Assembly (NCBI RefSeq): GCF_014194695.1
Contig: NZ_JACIAH010000003.1
Span: 310,001-374,000 of the forward strand
Direction: 5' to 3'
DNA from: Rhizobium sp. BK399
Lineage (GTDB): Bacteria > Pseudomonadota > Alphaproteobacteria > Rhizobiales > Rhizobiaceae
Length of the DNA: 64,000 nucleotides
Shown: positions 44,159 to 52,841 of the stretch, one piece after another
Layout: every line of letters begins with the position of its first letter
Numbering within the stretch: position 1 is the first letter of the stretch
Notes under the pieces: model-generated
Told to the model about the DNA's origin: nothing
The model's input: only the letters and a program-made list of their open reading frames with translations
Database searches by the model: none
Translations under genes and position numbers: made by a program

Positions 44159-44320
44159 CCCCTCCCCAACCCTCCCCACAGGGGGGAGGGAGTTCTTCTG
44201 TTGCACCCTCCCCACAAGAGCGAGGGCGTTTTCTGCCGCCACGCTCCTCGGGAGGAACCGGCTCCTTGCCGCAGCGCCCACGCTCCCTCCCCCTTGTGGG
44301 GAGGGTTTGGGGAGGGGAAA
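44159..44320. repeat. Palindromic G+C-rich intergenic element
   Basis: Two arms face each other: 44159-44192 (CCCCTCCCCAACCCTCCCCA, then CAGGGGGGAGGGAG) and 44283-44320, whose reverse complement reads CCCCTCCCCAAACCCTCCCC, then ACAAGGGGGAGGGAG. A third, weaker block (CCCTCCCCACAAGAGCGAGGG) lies between. Each arm is itself a near-palindrome. This layout is typical of rhizobial intergenic mosaic elements. It sits between the binding-protein and permease genes and may affect mRNA stability. Confidence 0.7.
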
Positions 44321-44351
44321 GCGGCACCCGCTGTGGCGGATGATGGCCGCC

Positions 44352-45659
44352 TTAAGCCGCGATGAACTCGTTCCAGCGGCGAACCATGTAGCGGTCTTCG
44401 TCCATGACGGAGTTCCAGCACGCGACATGACCCATGCGCTCTTCGAACGAACCACCGTCGCGAACGGCGCCGGCCTTCTCCATGACCTTGCCTTCCGGCG
44501 AGAGGATATCGCCCTGGGCTGCCTTGCCTTCGATCCAGTAGCCCCACTCGTCAGCCGTCATGAAGCCCTTGGCGGTGTCCATGCAGGCAGAGTAGTAGCC
44601 CTGGCGGTTGAGGTAGCCGCCGACCCAGCCGGATGTGTACCAGTTGATGTACTCGTAGGCCGCATCGAGCTCGGCACCCTTGAGGTGCGAAGCGAGGCCG
44701 AGACCGCCGCCCCACGAGCGATAGCCTTCCTTGAGCGGCTGGTATTTGCAGGCGATGCCCTTGGAGCGAACAGCGGCGACAGCCGGCGACCACATGGACT
44801 GGATGATGACTTCGCCCGAAGCCATCAGGTTGACCGACTCGTCGAACGACTTCCAGAAGGCGCGGAACTGACCGTCCTGCTTTGCCTTGATCAGGAAGTC
44901 GATCGTCTTGTCGATCTCTTCCTTGGTCATGTTGCCCTTGTCGGCGTACTTGATGTTGCCGAGCGCTTCCATGATCATCGCGGCATCCATGATGCCGATC
45001 GACGGGATGTTGAGGATTGAGGTCTTGCCCTTGAACTTCGGGTCCATGATATCGGCCCAGGTCGAGATCTCGCGGCCGACGAGATCAGGGCGAATGCCGA
45101 GCGTGTCGGCGTTGTAGATCGTCGGCATCATGGTGAAGAGCTCGGTCTCGCCCTTGGCGAAGGTCTTGGCGTCGGCTTTTTCGACGTAACCGACCGTGTG
45201 CGGCGCGGTGCCCTGCGCAATCACGCTATCCGGCTTCAGCTTGCCGTTCTTGAACAGCGGAACGACCTTGTCGTAGTACTTCAGCTTCTTCACATCCATC
45301 GGCTGGATGACGCCGGTCGGATAGACCTTCTTCAGGATCCAGTATTCGATGTCGGCGATGTCGTAGCTGTCAGGCTGCGTCACGGCGCGCTGCGCGGCGG
45401 CGTCGGAATCCGTCGCCGTCATCTCGAGCGTGATGCCGAGGTCCTTCTTGCACTGCTCGGCGATGGCGTTGATGTTGGAGACGCCGGTGCCGAACTGGCG
45501 AAGCGTGATGTTGGACTGCGCCCAGATGGTCGGGAAGCCGGTGATCAGGCCGGAGCCGGCGGCAGCGCCGAGGGCGGCAGCACCCGTCTTCAGCAGGCTG
45601 CGGCGCGACACGCCCTTGCCCATCAGACCCTTCTTGGTGGTTTTCGTTGTATCAGTCAT
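44352..45659 (-). CDS. ABC transporter substrate-binding protein, Tat-exported (PotD-like)
   Basis: A 435-residue binding protein of the spermidine/putrescine family. The N-terminus has a twin-arginine signal (SRRSLLKTGAAALGAAAG), with cleavage near residue 48 after IWAQ, so it is probably exported folded. The core has ADIEYWILKKVYPTGVIQPMD, GREISTWADIMDPKFKGK and GEVIIQSMWSPAVAAVRSKG. GAGGGAA precedes the ATG. It is the second gene of the operon, 34 bases after the ATPase gene. A polyamine-like or other cationic ligand is expected only by family. Confidence 0.9.
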   Translation of the reverse strand: MTDTTKTTKKGLMGKGVSRRSLLKTGAAALGAAAGSGLITGFPTIWAQSNITLRQFGTGVSNINAIAEQCKKDLGITLEMTATDSDAAAQRAVTQPDSYDIADIEYWILKKVYPTGVIQPMDVKKLKYYDKVVPLFKNGKLKPDSVIAQGTAPHTVGYVEKADAKTFAKGETELFTMMPTIYNADTLGIRPDLVGREISTWADIMDPKFKGKTSILNIPSIGIMDAAMIMEALGNIKYADKGNMTKEEIDKTIDFLIKAKQDGQFRAFWKSFDESVNLMASGEVIIQSMWSPAVAAVRSKGIACKYQPLKEGYRSWGGGLGLASHLKGAELDAAYEYINWYTSGWVGGYLNRQGYYSACMDTAKGFMTADEWGYWIEGKAAQGDILSPEGKVMEKAGAVRDGGSFEERMGHVACWNSVMDEDRYMVRRWNEFIAA

Positions 45660-45693
45660 GTCAGTTCCCTCTGGTTTTTGTGGTAATGAAGAT

Positions 45694-46782
45694 TCATGCC
45701 GAAACGCGGCCCAGGAGAACGGCGTCCTCCAAGGCCCAACTCAGGGACACCGCATCGCCGACCGATGCGGGGTTGGCGAAATAATCGCCATCGGACGCAA
45801 TGACGGTGAAGTCATCGCTGCCCGCGCCGGCCACGGTGAGCTTCACCGAGGCGCCGCGATATTCGATGTTGGAGACGACGCCGTTGAAACCGAGCGTCTT
45901 GTCGGAAGCGGTATCGAGCCGCACCCGATCTGTGCGGATACCGATGTCGACACTCTCGCCGGCGTGCTTGCCGTTGCCGCGCACCGAGAATGTCTGACCT
46001 TCCGGAACCTCGAGCGTCGTAACACCGTCTTTCGAGGAAACGACGCGGCCGGAGAGAACATTGTGATCCCCCATGAAGCGAGCGACGAAGGCGGTGGCCG
46101 GCTCCTCGAAGACCTTGCGCGGCGTTGCCGCCTGCTCGATCTTGCCGTCGTTCATGATGACAATGATATCGGCGAGCGCCATCGCCTCTTCCTGGCTGTG
46201 CGTCACATGCACGAAGGTGATGCCGAGGCTCTTCTGCAGCTTTTTCAGTTCGGCACGCATGCGGATCTTCAGGAACGGATCGAGCGCCGACAACGGCTCG
46301 TCGAGCAGCAGCGCTTCCGGATCGGTAATCAGCGCGCGTGCCAGCGCCACACGCTGCTGCTGCCCGCCTGATAACTGTGCTGGCCGCCGCGTCGCATAGG
46401 CGTCCATCTGCATCAGTTTCAGCAACTCGAGCGCCTTGGTCCGCCGTTCGTCCTTCTCGACACCCTTCATCTTCAGGCTGAAAGCGACGTTGTCGACGAG
46501 GTCGAGATGCGGGAAGAGCGCATAAGACTGGAACATCATCGCCGTGCCGCGCTTGGCCGGCGGAAAGTCGGTGACGACTGTATTGCCAAGCCTGATATCA
46601 CCGGACGAAATGCTTTCGTGCCCGGCGATCATGCGCAGCGTTGAGGTCTTGCCGCAGCCGGAGGGGCCGAGAAAGCAGCAATAGGAACCGGCCGGTATCT
46701 TCAGGCTGATGGAATGGACCGCCGTGGTGGCGCCATACACCTTGGAAACTGATACGATATCGATCTCTGCGGCCTTCGACAT
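45694..46782 (-). CDS. ABC transporter ATP-binding protein (PotA-like)
   Basis: A 362-residue ATPase. Walker A GPSGCGKTSTL, Q-loop MMFQSYALFPHLDLVDNV, signature AQLSGGQQQRVALARAL, Walker B LLLDEPLSALDPF, switch His in THSQEEAMALAD, and a C-terminal TOBE domain are all present. The ATG at 46782 follows GGGGAAG; nine residues of upstream open frame are ignored. It is the first gene of the minus-strand operon and diverges from a GntR regulator across a 268-base control region. Confidence 0.9.
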   Translation of the reverse strand: MSKAAEIDIVSVSKVYGATTAVHSISLKIPAGSYCCFLGPSGCGKTSTLRMIAGHESISSGDIRLGNTVVTDFPPAKRGTAMMFQSYALFPHLDLVDNVAFSLKMKGVEKDERRTKALELLKLMQMDAYATRRPAQLSGGQQQRVALARALITDPEALLLDEPLSALDPFLKIRMRAELKKLQKSLGITFVHVTHSQEEAMALADIIVIMNDGKIEQAATPRKVFEEPATAFVARFMGDHNVLSGRVVSSKDGVTTLEVPEGQTFSVRGNGKHAGESVDIGIRTDRVRLDTASDKTLGFNGVVSNIEYRGASVKLTVAGAGSDDFTVIASDGDYFANPASVGDAVSLSWALEDAVLLGRVSA

Positions 46783-46933
46783 TGGTCTTCCCCTGTTCGA
46801 GAAGGACAATGCATCCGCCGTGCCAGTTCCTATTGCGGTGCATCAAGCGTCGAAAAATCAAACACTTCGCTTTGCAGAAGGGTCACACATCAAAATTGCG
46901 GCACCAACATCACCTGCCCAGAAAATAGGCTAT

Positions 46934-46966
46934 CGTTCGCACTTCGTGCAAACGATCGTATACAAT
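46934..46966. promoter_or_regulatory. Operator region between the ABC operon and its GntR regulator
   Basis: CGTTCGCAC and GTGCAAACG (46934-46942 and 46946-46954) form an inverted repeat with one mismatch and a three-base spacer. Right next to it, ATCGTATACAAT (46955-46966) has a GTATAC core like the FCD-GntR operators. A further inverted repeat, CGGGAAA/TTTCCCG, lies at 47006-47030 just before the regulator gene. These are candidate sites for the adjacent regulator to control itself and the ABC operon. Confidence 0.5.
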
Positions 46967-47050
46967 TTAGCCATCTCTTTGAGCGCAAATTCCGTTTAAC
47001 TTTTACGGGAAACGCAGATATCATTTCCCGGTCAAAAGGTATTTGTGTTC

Positions 47051-47764
47051 ATGAAGCCCACCGCAACCGCCGTGCATACCACAGAGGATTCAACCGATAC
47101 GGGCGCACAACAGATCCGCGACGCGATCCGCGATGCGATCGTCGAGCGGCGGCTGTCGCCGGGAACAAAGCTATCGGAAAGCGATGTCGGCAACCTGTTC
47201 AACGTCAGCCGTACGCTTGCGCGCGCCGCCCTGCAGGCTCTTTCCTATGAGGGCCTGGTCAGCGTCGAAAAGAACCGTGGCGCGTTCGTCGCCTACCCCT
47301 CGCCCGATGAGGCTCGCCAGATTTTCGCTGCCCGCCGCCTGGTCGAGCCCGGGATCTTGCGGGAGGCTGCAGCCAGAATCACGCCTTCGCAAATCCAGCA
47401 TCTGAAGCAATTGCTCATCGCGGAAGGCCGCCTGATGAGCGAGCGCGGCCAGATGGCACGACGTGCCGAGATCAAGGCATCGGGCGACTTTCACCTGACG
47501 CTTGCCGCCATATCCGGCAATGCGATCATGCAACGTTTTATGGATGAACTCGTAGCCCGCTCGTCGCTGGTGATCGCCCTTTATGGTCAATCGACCATAT
47601 CGAGTTGCGGTCATTCCGAGCATGGCGATATCGTCGCCGCGATCGAGAGGAACGATCTCGACGAGGCATGCAGGCTGATGCTGCACCACATCGCGCATAT
47701 CGAGGCCGATCTTGATCTTCGCGAACGCAAGAGCGTCGGTCTCAAGGAAGCCTTCGAGGGGTGA
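47051..47764 (+). CDS. GntR family transcriptional regulator (FCD subfamily)
   Basis: A 237-residue GntR regulator, similar along its length to the one at 19013. HTH at about residues 20-85 (ESDVGNLFNVSRTLARAAL, GLVSVEKNRGAFVAYPSPDEAR) and FCD domain at about 95-225 (GDFHLTLAAISGN, LMLHHIAHIEADLDL). The start may be ATG 47051 or GTG 47045; AAAAGG lies upstream of both. It diverges from the ABC/racemase operon and is the obvious candidate to regulate it. The ligand is probably the imported compound or a product of the racemase. Confidence 0.9.
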   Translation: MKPTATAVHTTEDSTDTGAQQIRDAIRDAIVERRLSPGTKLSESDVGNLFNVSRTLARAALQALSYEGLVSVEKNRGAFVAYPSPDEARQIFAARRLVEPGILREAAARITPSQIQHLKQLLIAEGRLMSERGQMARRAEIKASGDFHLTLAAISGNAIMQRFMDELVARSSLVIALYGQSTISSCGHSEHGDIVAAIERNDLDEACRLMLHHIAHIEADLDLRERKSVGLKEAFEG

Positions 47765-48005
47765 GGTCAGATTAACCAGAGCCGAAGGCGTTGACCGGGT
47801 ACTGCTGGTTTCCAAGTCTGCCATGAGCGGAAGGGCATCATCGGATGCCCGACCCGCATCGGGATCGCCGAGACAAATGCTCGACAGGCAGCAGAAAAAG
47901 AGACTACCGGCGGCGCAAAGTCATGGTCCGCTTATGGCCTGCCGAGAGCGGACGATAATCGGCGCCTCTTTAGCTGGAGGCGGCACAGATAGTCCGACCC
48001 TTCCA

Positions 48006-48461
48006 TCAGATACGCGGGAACACCGTCGTCTTCTTGACGGTTGCATAGGCGAAACTTGTGTCGATCCCCGCGATCCCTTCGATGTTGTGAAGCTGTTGCC
48101 TGACGAACTGCTCGTAGTCCTTCAGACTTTGAACGAGGACGCGCAGGAGATAGTCGGCCTCCCCCGTCATGACGTAGCAGTCCTGTATATTGTCGATGGA
48201 GCGGACCTTTCGCTCGAAGGCCGCGATCGCCGCCTCCGAGTGGCGCTCGAGCCTGATGCGGACGAACGCGGTGATTGGAAGCCCGTAGGCCTCCTCATCC
48301 ACGATAGCGGTGTACCCCTTGATGACACCGTTCTCTTCCAGGAGCCTGAGACGGCGAAGACATGGAGACGGCGAAAGCGCCACTTTCTCGGAAAGCTCTT
48401 GGTTCGATAGGCGGCCGTCCCGCTGCAGCGTAGAGATGATCTGTCGGTCCTTCTCGTCCAT
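48006..48461 (-). CDS. Lrp/AsnC family transcriptional regulator
   Basis: A 151-residue regulator with an N-terminal HTH (about residues 1-60; MDEKDRQIISTLQRDGRLSN, VALSPSPCLRRLRLLEENGV) and a C-terminal RAM domain (about 65-145; CYVMTGEADYLLRVLV). Diverges from an EamA-type exporter 86 bases away, the common arrangement for an amino-acid-responsive regulator of an exporter. A perfect inverted repeat at 48474-48490 sits just upstream of its start codon and is a candidate operator. Confidence 0.92.
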   Translation of the reverse strand: MDEKDRQIISTLQRDGRLSNQELSEKVALSPSPCLRRLRLLEENGVIKGYTAIVDEEAYGLPITAFVRIRLERHSEAAIAAFERKVRSIDNIQDCYVMTGEADYLLRVLVQSLKDYEQFVRQQLHNIEGIAGIDTSFAYATVKKTTVFPRI

Positions 48462-48473
48462 GGCCCTCCCTCA

Positions 48474-48490
48474 TTGGCAGAATCTGCCAA
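48474..48490. promoter_or_regulatory. Palindromic operator upstream of the Lrp-type gene
   Basis: TTGGCAG and CTGCCAA are perfect inverted repeats with a three-base spacer (AAT). The site begins 13 bases upstream of the Lrp-type start and 57 bases before the exporter gene. It fits a dimer-binding operator controlling both divergent genes. Confidence 0.65.
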
Positions 48491-48546
48491 ATATCGTTCC
48501 TGATGGGATCAACATAGCAAGAAACTGCCTGAGGAAGAAGCATATC

Positions 48547-49506
48547 ATGTCACTCAATTTGACATCGAGGTTTCTCATGGCCGACATTACTACGACTTTC
48601 CCCAGACCGACGATCAAGTGGAATGAGACTGCCGCTGCAGGTTATGTTGTGTTGGCGCTCGTCGTCCTCATCTGGGCTGGGTTCGCGCTCACCATGCGAG
48701 CCATGGGCAAGTCACCGCTCGCTACTGCGGATGTCGCCCTGATCCGCTTCGCCGTGCCTGTGGTGGCGCTCCTGCCCTTGCTGTTCGGCCGCCTGCATCT
48801 GCTGCGGCAAGTCGACCGCAAGGCCGTCCTGTTGGTGCTGGCAGGTGGCGTGCCTTTCTATTTCATCGCGTCTGCGGGAGCCAAGCTGACCTCAGCGGCC
48901 TATGTTGGCGCATTGATCCCCGGTACGACCCCGCTCGCAATGGCCCTGATCTCGCGCTTGTTCATGGGTCGGAGACTCTCTACAAGACAAGCTCTTCCGA
49001 TCGGACTTATCGTGGGTGGCGTCGTACTCATGATCGCTGGACAACGCCACGCTGTCACCGCGGAGACACTGCGGGGCGTCGGACTGCTTCTGCTCGCGAG
49101 CCTCATCTGGGCCGGATACACGATCGGGCTGCGGCATACCGGGTTGGACGCGATCTCAAACGGCCTCCTACTTTCGATCGGTTCCCTGGTGGCTATCGTA
49201 CCTATGATGCTCGTCGGGCTGGTCGGAAGCAATTTCGGCCACTTCAGCCTCGGCGAGGCGCTGCCTTACGCACTCGTCCAGGGTATCGGGACGGGGCTGG
49301 TCTCGACCTTGGGCTACGCGTTCGCGATCTCGCGGCTCGGCGCGTCCCGAAGCGCCACGATCGGGTCCCTGTCTCCGGCGCTAACGTCCCTTTTAGCTAT
49401 ACCCCTATTGGGAGAGTCGCTCGCCGTCGCGACCGCCATCGCCGTCGCCCTGATGACATTCGGCGTAATCTTGGCGAATCGTACGGGCGAACGAGTTCCA
49501 GAATGA
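48547..49506 (+). CDS. EamA/DMT family transporter
   Basis: A 319-residue membrane protein with about ten helices in two EamA halves (about 30-165 and 170-310). The family exports amino acids and metabolites across the inner membrane. GAGGAAG lies upstream of the ATG at 48547; open frame further upstream belongs to the Lrp gene region. The divergent Lrp regulator suggests export of an amino acid. The substrate cannot be told from sequence. Confidence 0.88.
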   Translation: MSLNLTSRFLMADITTTFPRPTIKWNETAAAGYVVLALVVLIWAGFALTMRAMGKSPLATADVALIRFAVPVVALLPLLFGRLHLLRQVDRKAVLLVLAGGVPFYFIASAGAKLTSAAYVGALIPGTTPLAMALISRLFMGRRLSTRQALPIGLIVGGVVLMIAGQRHAVTAETLRGVGLLLLASLIWAGYTIGLRHTGLDAISNGLLLSIGSLVAIVPMMLVGLVGSNFGHFSLGEALPYALVQGIGTGLVSTLGYAFAISRLGASRSATIGSLSPALTSLLAIPLLGESLAVATAIAVALMTFGVILANRTGERVPE

Positions 49507-49705
49507 CGGCTCGGCGCTTTGACTCCATGGAATAGGCGCGTCCCACGCCTCGAAGCGACGTGTCAGCAAATTCAGGGCTGTAGGCGCTCCGTGAACCGCC
49601 GTCGTTTAATGCGCACCTCCCGGTCAATGCCAATCGAGGTAATGGCGCGCGCTGCGCCCTTGGCGACTTGAGGTTTCACGTCATGCCGCCCCAGTCCCTC
49701 AACAC

Positions 49706-49769
49706 TTAGGCAAACGCCTTAATATTATTGACAGGTGGTCCTGCTCGTTATAGTAAGGCACATGCCTTA
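49706..49769 (+). promoter_or_regulatory. ArsR-type promoter with two matching operators
   Basis: Two 16-base near-palindromes match at 13 positions: TTAGGCAAACGCCTTA at 49706-49721 and TAAGGCACATGCCTTA at 49754-49769. The second is a perfect 7-2-7 inverted repeat and covers the start codon at 49762. A promoter lies between them: TTGACA at 49728-49733 and TATAGT at 49749-49754, with 15-base spacing. This is a textbook layout for autorepression by the ArsR-type protein. Confidence 0.7.
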
Positions 49770-50118
49770 TCATTCCGCACCCCTGGATCTCGCCTTTCAC
49801 GCCTTAAGCGACCCGACCCGCCGCGCGGTGGTTTCGCGACTGTCTGAGGGCGAGGTACCGGTGAGCCTCCTGGCCGAGCCGTTCGACATGGCCCTGCCTT
49901 CGTTCGTCCAGCATCTCAAGGTTTTGGAAGATTGCGGGCTGATTGCCAGCGAGAAGCGCGGGCGCAGCCGCTGGTGCCGGTTGGTACAGGCGCGGTTCGA
50001 CGAGGCGGCGGACTGGATGGAGGCAGAGCGCCGGCGCTGGACCGACCGGTTGGATCGGCTGGAAGTCTATTTGGACAAGACGAAAGAGGATGGTGAAGGC
50101 AATGGCAAACCCGTTTGA
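49762..50118 (+). CDS. ArsR family HTH regulator
   Basis: A 118-residue winged-helix regulator: SDPTRRAVVSRLSEGEVPV, FDMALPSFVQHLKVLEDCGLI, and a wing at EKRGRSRWCRLV. The cysteines of arsenic-sensing ArsR are not in the usual pattern, so it is probably not a metal sensor. It belongs to the group paired with SRPBCC/AHSA1 proteins, and its 3' end overlaps such a gene by 17 bases. The start at 49762 lies inside an operator palindrome, implying autoregulation. Confidence 0.9.
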   Translation: MPYHSAPLDLAFHALSDPTRRAVVSRLSEGEVPVSLLAEPFDMALPSFVQHLKVLEDCGLIASEKRGRSRWCRLVQARFDEAADWMEAERRRWTDRLDRLEVYLDKTKEDGEGNGKPV

Positions 50119-50581
50119 TACATGGTCGCTTGATCGAGAGATCGTACTGGTGAAAGTTCTGAACCATCGACGCGACAAGGTTTTTGCGGCGTGGATGGAC
50201 CCCGGGGCGCTAGCCGAATGGTACGGTCCGGCCGGCCTGAAGATCGAGAGCTACGAGGCCGACATACGCGAGGGCGGACTCTGGCGGTTCGACATGGTTG
50301 GCCTGTTCGAGGGCAAAGAACAGCGTTTCCCGAACCTCATGCGCTTTCTGGAGATCGTGCCAAACGAGCGGATCGTGATGGACTATGGCACGCCTGATCC
50401 CAACGACCCCGACCGCTTCCGCGCCACGGTGACCTTCGATGAGCAGGCCGACGGGAAGACCGTGCTCACCATGCGCCAACTCCACCCCACCCGCCAGCGA
50501 CGTCAGGTCGTCATCGGCTTCGGCGCGGTTGAGTATGGGCTACAGACGCTGGATGGCCTCGCAGCTTGGTTGGACGGCTGA
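50102..50581 (+). CDS. SRPBCC domain protein (AHSA1-like)
   Basis: A 159-residue START-like fold protein of the AHSA1/SRPBCC group, recognisable from FAAWMDPGALAEWYGPAGLK, the GGLWRFDMVG segment and the C-terminal VIGFGAVEYGLQTLDGLAAWL helix. Such proteins often bind small hydrophobic ligands. It is co-transcribed with the ArsR-type regulator and overlaps it by 17 bases. Function unknown; ligand-binding or sequestration is suggested by fold. Confidence 0.87.
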   Translation: MANPFDTWSLDREIVLVKVLNHRRDKVFAAWMDPGALAEWYGPAGLKIESYEADIREGGLWRFDMVGLFEGKEQRFPNLMRFLEIVPNERIVMDYGTPDPNDPDRFRATVTFDEQADGKTVLTMRQLHPTRQRRQVVIGFGAVEYGLQTLDGLAAWLDG

Positions 50582-50740
50582 GTATTTGGCCAATCAGCGC
50601 CGTCTGTACACCTTCTGTGAATTGGGTTTGTTGTGGTTCTGACAGAAAGCAGGCAGACTGCGCCGGGCAAACTTGGGAGAACGCTTCATCGTCCTCCCTC
50701 CTGCCGCCGGTTTCGACTGATCGCCAGGAAGCCCTCCGCC

Positions 50741-51094
50741 TCATTCCACATAGAAGACCATGTTGCCGTTTCGCGCTCTCATCACCCATTCAATGTCATT
50801 GGGCGTTAGCTTCTTGGCCTTCAGTTGATCAACAAGCCATTTGTTCTGGCGTGCTGCGTTTCGGATCGCGTTCACATGCTGCGCGTCACCCGGCGATGGA
50901 TGCGCACCTGTTTCATGCGCCGTACGGTAGCTTACGACTGAGAGTCGCTTCCCGTGATAAGTCCGCACATACGCAGGGAGATTTTCGCTCCAGTTCATTC
51001 TCCGGTGTTCTTGCCTCGTCTGTTGCGCTGCAGCCAGCAGGGCGGTCGGGATCGTCGAGACCGCAATGCCCAGGACAATAGCCAGCTTCCTCAT
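50741..51094 (-). CDS. Small secreted protein of unknown function
   Basis: A 117-residue protein with a signal peptide (MRKLAIVLGIAVSTIPTALL, cleaved near residue 22). The mature part is basic and helical, with KAKKLTPNDIEWVMRARNGN near the end. GGAGGG lies before the ATG at 51094. It is flanked by a convergent SRPBCC gene and a divergent MFS gene. No family is recognised; a periplasmic role is inferred from the signal peptide only. Confidence 0.6.
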   Translation of the reverse strand: MRKLAIVLGIAVSTIPTALLAAAQQTRQEHRRMNWSENLPAYVRTYHGKRLSVVSYRTAHETGAHPSPGDAQHVNAIRNAARQNKWLVDQLKAKKLTPNDIEWVMRARNGNMVFYVE

Positions 51095-51383
51095 GACGCC
51101 CTCCGAAGAGAAAGGTTGCCGGACGATCTTACGCGATATGGAGGCAGCAGGCACCGTGGGAATCGCCGGTTTGCATCACGGGCAGAAGGCAATGATGGCC
51201 CGGGTTGGGTCCCTGCGGACCAAAGGGCGATCCAAACCCTGCCTGATCCTGAGACGGGCCGACCTCCCCTCCGAAGTCAGCGATCAATTGATGGTCTACA
51301 CGGCTTATCAGTTGGGGGCATGTTGTTAGTGAGCCGCGATTCACGTAGAAGAGGGCTCCCATCAAGTTCACCCCGGAGCTCCC

Positions 51384-52538
51384 GTGCATATCGGACCGCA
51401 ACAGCGGATTTACGTCTGTTTCTTCCTGTTCGCCGTCTCCATGGGCGCCATGCTTTCGCGCCTTCCGGACATTCAAGATGCGCTGCAGATCGATAAGTCC
51501 GAGCTTGGCCTGACTCTGATCGGAGCCGCCATTGGCGCCCTGATTTCTTTGACGTTCTCGTCACCGATCGTCGCCCGCCTTGGAGCTCGAACGACCGCCT
51601 TCCTGACCGTCTTGGGTACCTCCGCTTGCCTTGCCCTCGTGCCATGGATGAGCGCCGCTCCCCTGGTATTCGGTATTCTTCTTTGCGAAGGACTTCTGGC
51701 GGGGGCGCTGGAAATCAATCTCAACGTCGAGATCGATCGGATCGAGGCGCAACTGGGGCGCGGCGTCATGAACCGGGCGCACGGTTTCTGGAGCCTCGGC
51801 TTCTTCGTCACCGCGCTGATATCGGCCGCGGTCCGTCAGGCTGGAGTGTCAATGCAGCTCCATTTGGCTTTGACGTTTGGCTTCGTCTTGGTCGTTGGCA
51901 CTCTGGCAATCGCAGGCATGCGCAATGCTCCAGCCAGACCCACGCAGGAGCATTCCGACACGGGGCGCATCGCGCTACCGACCATTGCGCTTCTTCCTCT
52001 GTGTGTGATCGGTATCGCTGCTTTCCTGGTTGAGGGTGCAGGCATCGATTGGTCTGCAATCTATATGCGCGACGTATTCCAGTCTGAGCCCTTTGTGGGC
52101 GGCCTGGGTCTCACGCTTTTCACCTTCTTCATGGCTATGACGAGGATTTTCGCAGATCCGTTCGTCGATCGCTTTGGCTCGCGGGCGGTAGCATTCACTC
52201 TGCTGTTGGTGTCGGCAGCCGGTCTGAGCGCAGTTTGGCTTGCGCCGCATCAATTGATCGCCCTTTTCGGGTTTGCCCTCATGGGCGGCGGCTGCAGCGT
52301 GGTTTATCCGCTTGCGGTTTCCGCGGCGGCCCAGCGGTCGGACCGAGCCTCTCATCTCAATGTCGCAGCGCTCGGTCAAATGTCGTTTGTCGTGTTTTTC
52401 CTCGCTCCGCCACTCCTCGGTTTTGTAGCGGAGCATTTTGGTATACGGACAGCATACTTGGTATGTTTGCCCGTGATCCTGGGCGCACTGATATGCGTTC
52501 GCGCCCTCTCCGCCCGGCGCCCGTTGGCCGTCGCATAG
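51384..52538 (+). CDS. MFS transporter
   Basis: A 384-residue major facilitator with about 12 helices, starting at a GTG with GGAG seven bases upstream. The conserved loop after TM2 reads SSPIVARLGARTTAFL, and the MNRAHGFWSLGFFVTALI helix is like that of YbjJ-type members. No regulator is adjacent. Substrate and direction are unknown. Confidence 0.85.
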   Translation: MHIGPQQRIYVCFFLFAVSMGAMLSRLPDIQDALQIDKSELGLTLIGAAIGALISLTFSSPIVARLGARTTAFLTVLGTSACLALVPWMSAAPLVFGILLCEGLLAGALEINLNVEIDRIEAQLGRGVMNRAHGFWSLGFFVTALISAAVRQAGVSMQLHLALTFGFVLVVGTLAIAGMRNAPARPTQEHSDTGRIALPTIALLPLCVIGIAAFLVEGAGIDWSAIYMRDVFQSEPFVGGLGLTLFTFFMAMTRIFADPFVDRFGSRAVAFTLLLVSAAGLSAVWLAPHQLIALFGFALMGGGCSVVYPLAVSAAAQRSDRASHLNVAALGQMSFVVFFLAPPLLGFVAEHFGIRTAYLVCLPVILGALICVRALSARRPLAVA

Positions 52539-52841
52539 GGTTGGCTGCCAATCGCACCCTGCTTTTCCGATGACGGCAACACGAATGAGGTCGGACTTTG
52601 AGGTTCGTAGTGACCTCTTCTCTTCGTTGCAGGAGGTGCCGGCAACGAACCGACGTCCTGGACGAATCGCTCCTCCCAAATTGCGACCCTATAGTCCCCT
52701 ATTCGCCCGCTAGACTTCCACGAGCCGAGCCGAATTCATTTGCCTAAGAGGCGGAATGGCGGGAAATTGACTGGGGTTGTCTGCTGAGCAACCAAGTGTG
52801 GCAACGGCATGATGACGGGAACGTCCTCCAGGGAGGAGAAA
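52539..52841. other. Intergenic region, no gene seen
   Basis: About 303 bases between the MFS and Rieske/FAD genes. No recognisable product, repeat or terminator was found. The only notable site is GGGAGGAG just before 52842, the ribosome binding site of the next gene. Confidence 0.45.

Noticed and set aside
51066..51329. An 87-codon plus-strand frame before the MFS gene
   Set aside because: It overlaps the 5' part of the secreted-protein gene on the other strand and shows no domain or ribosome binding site.
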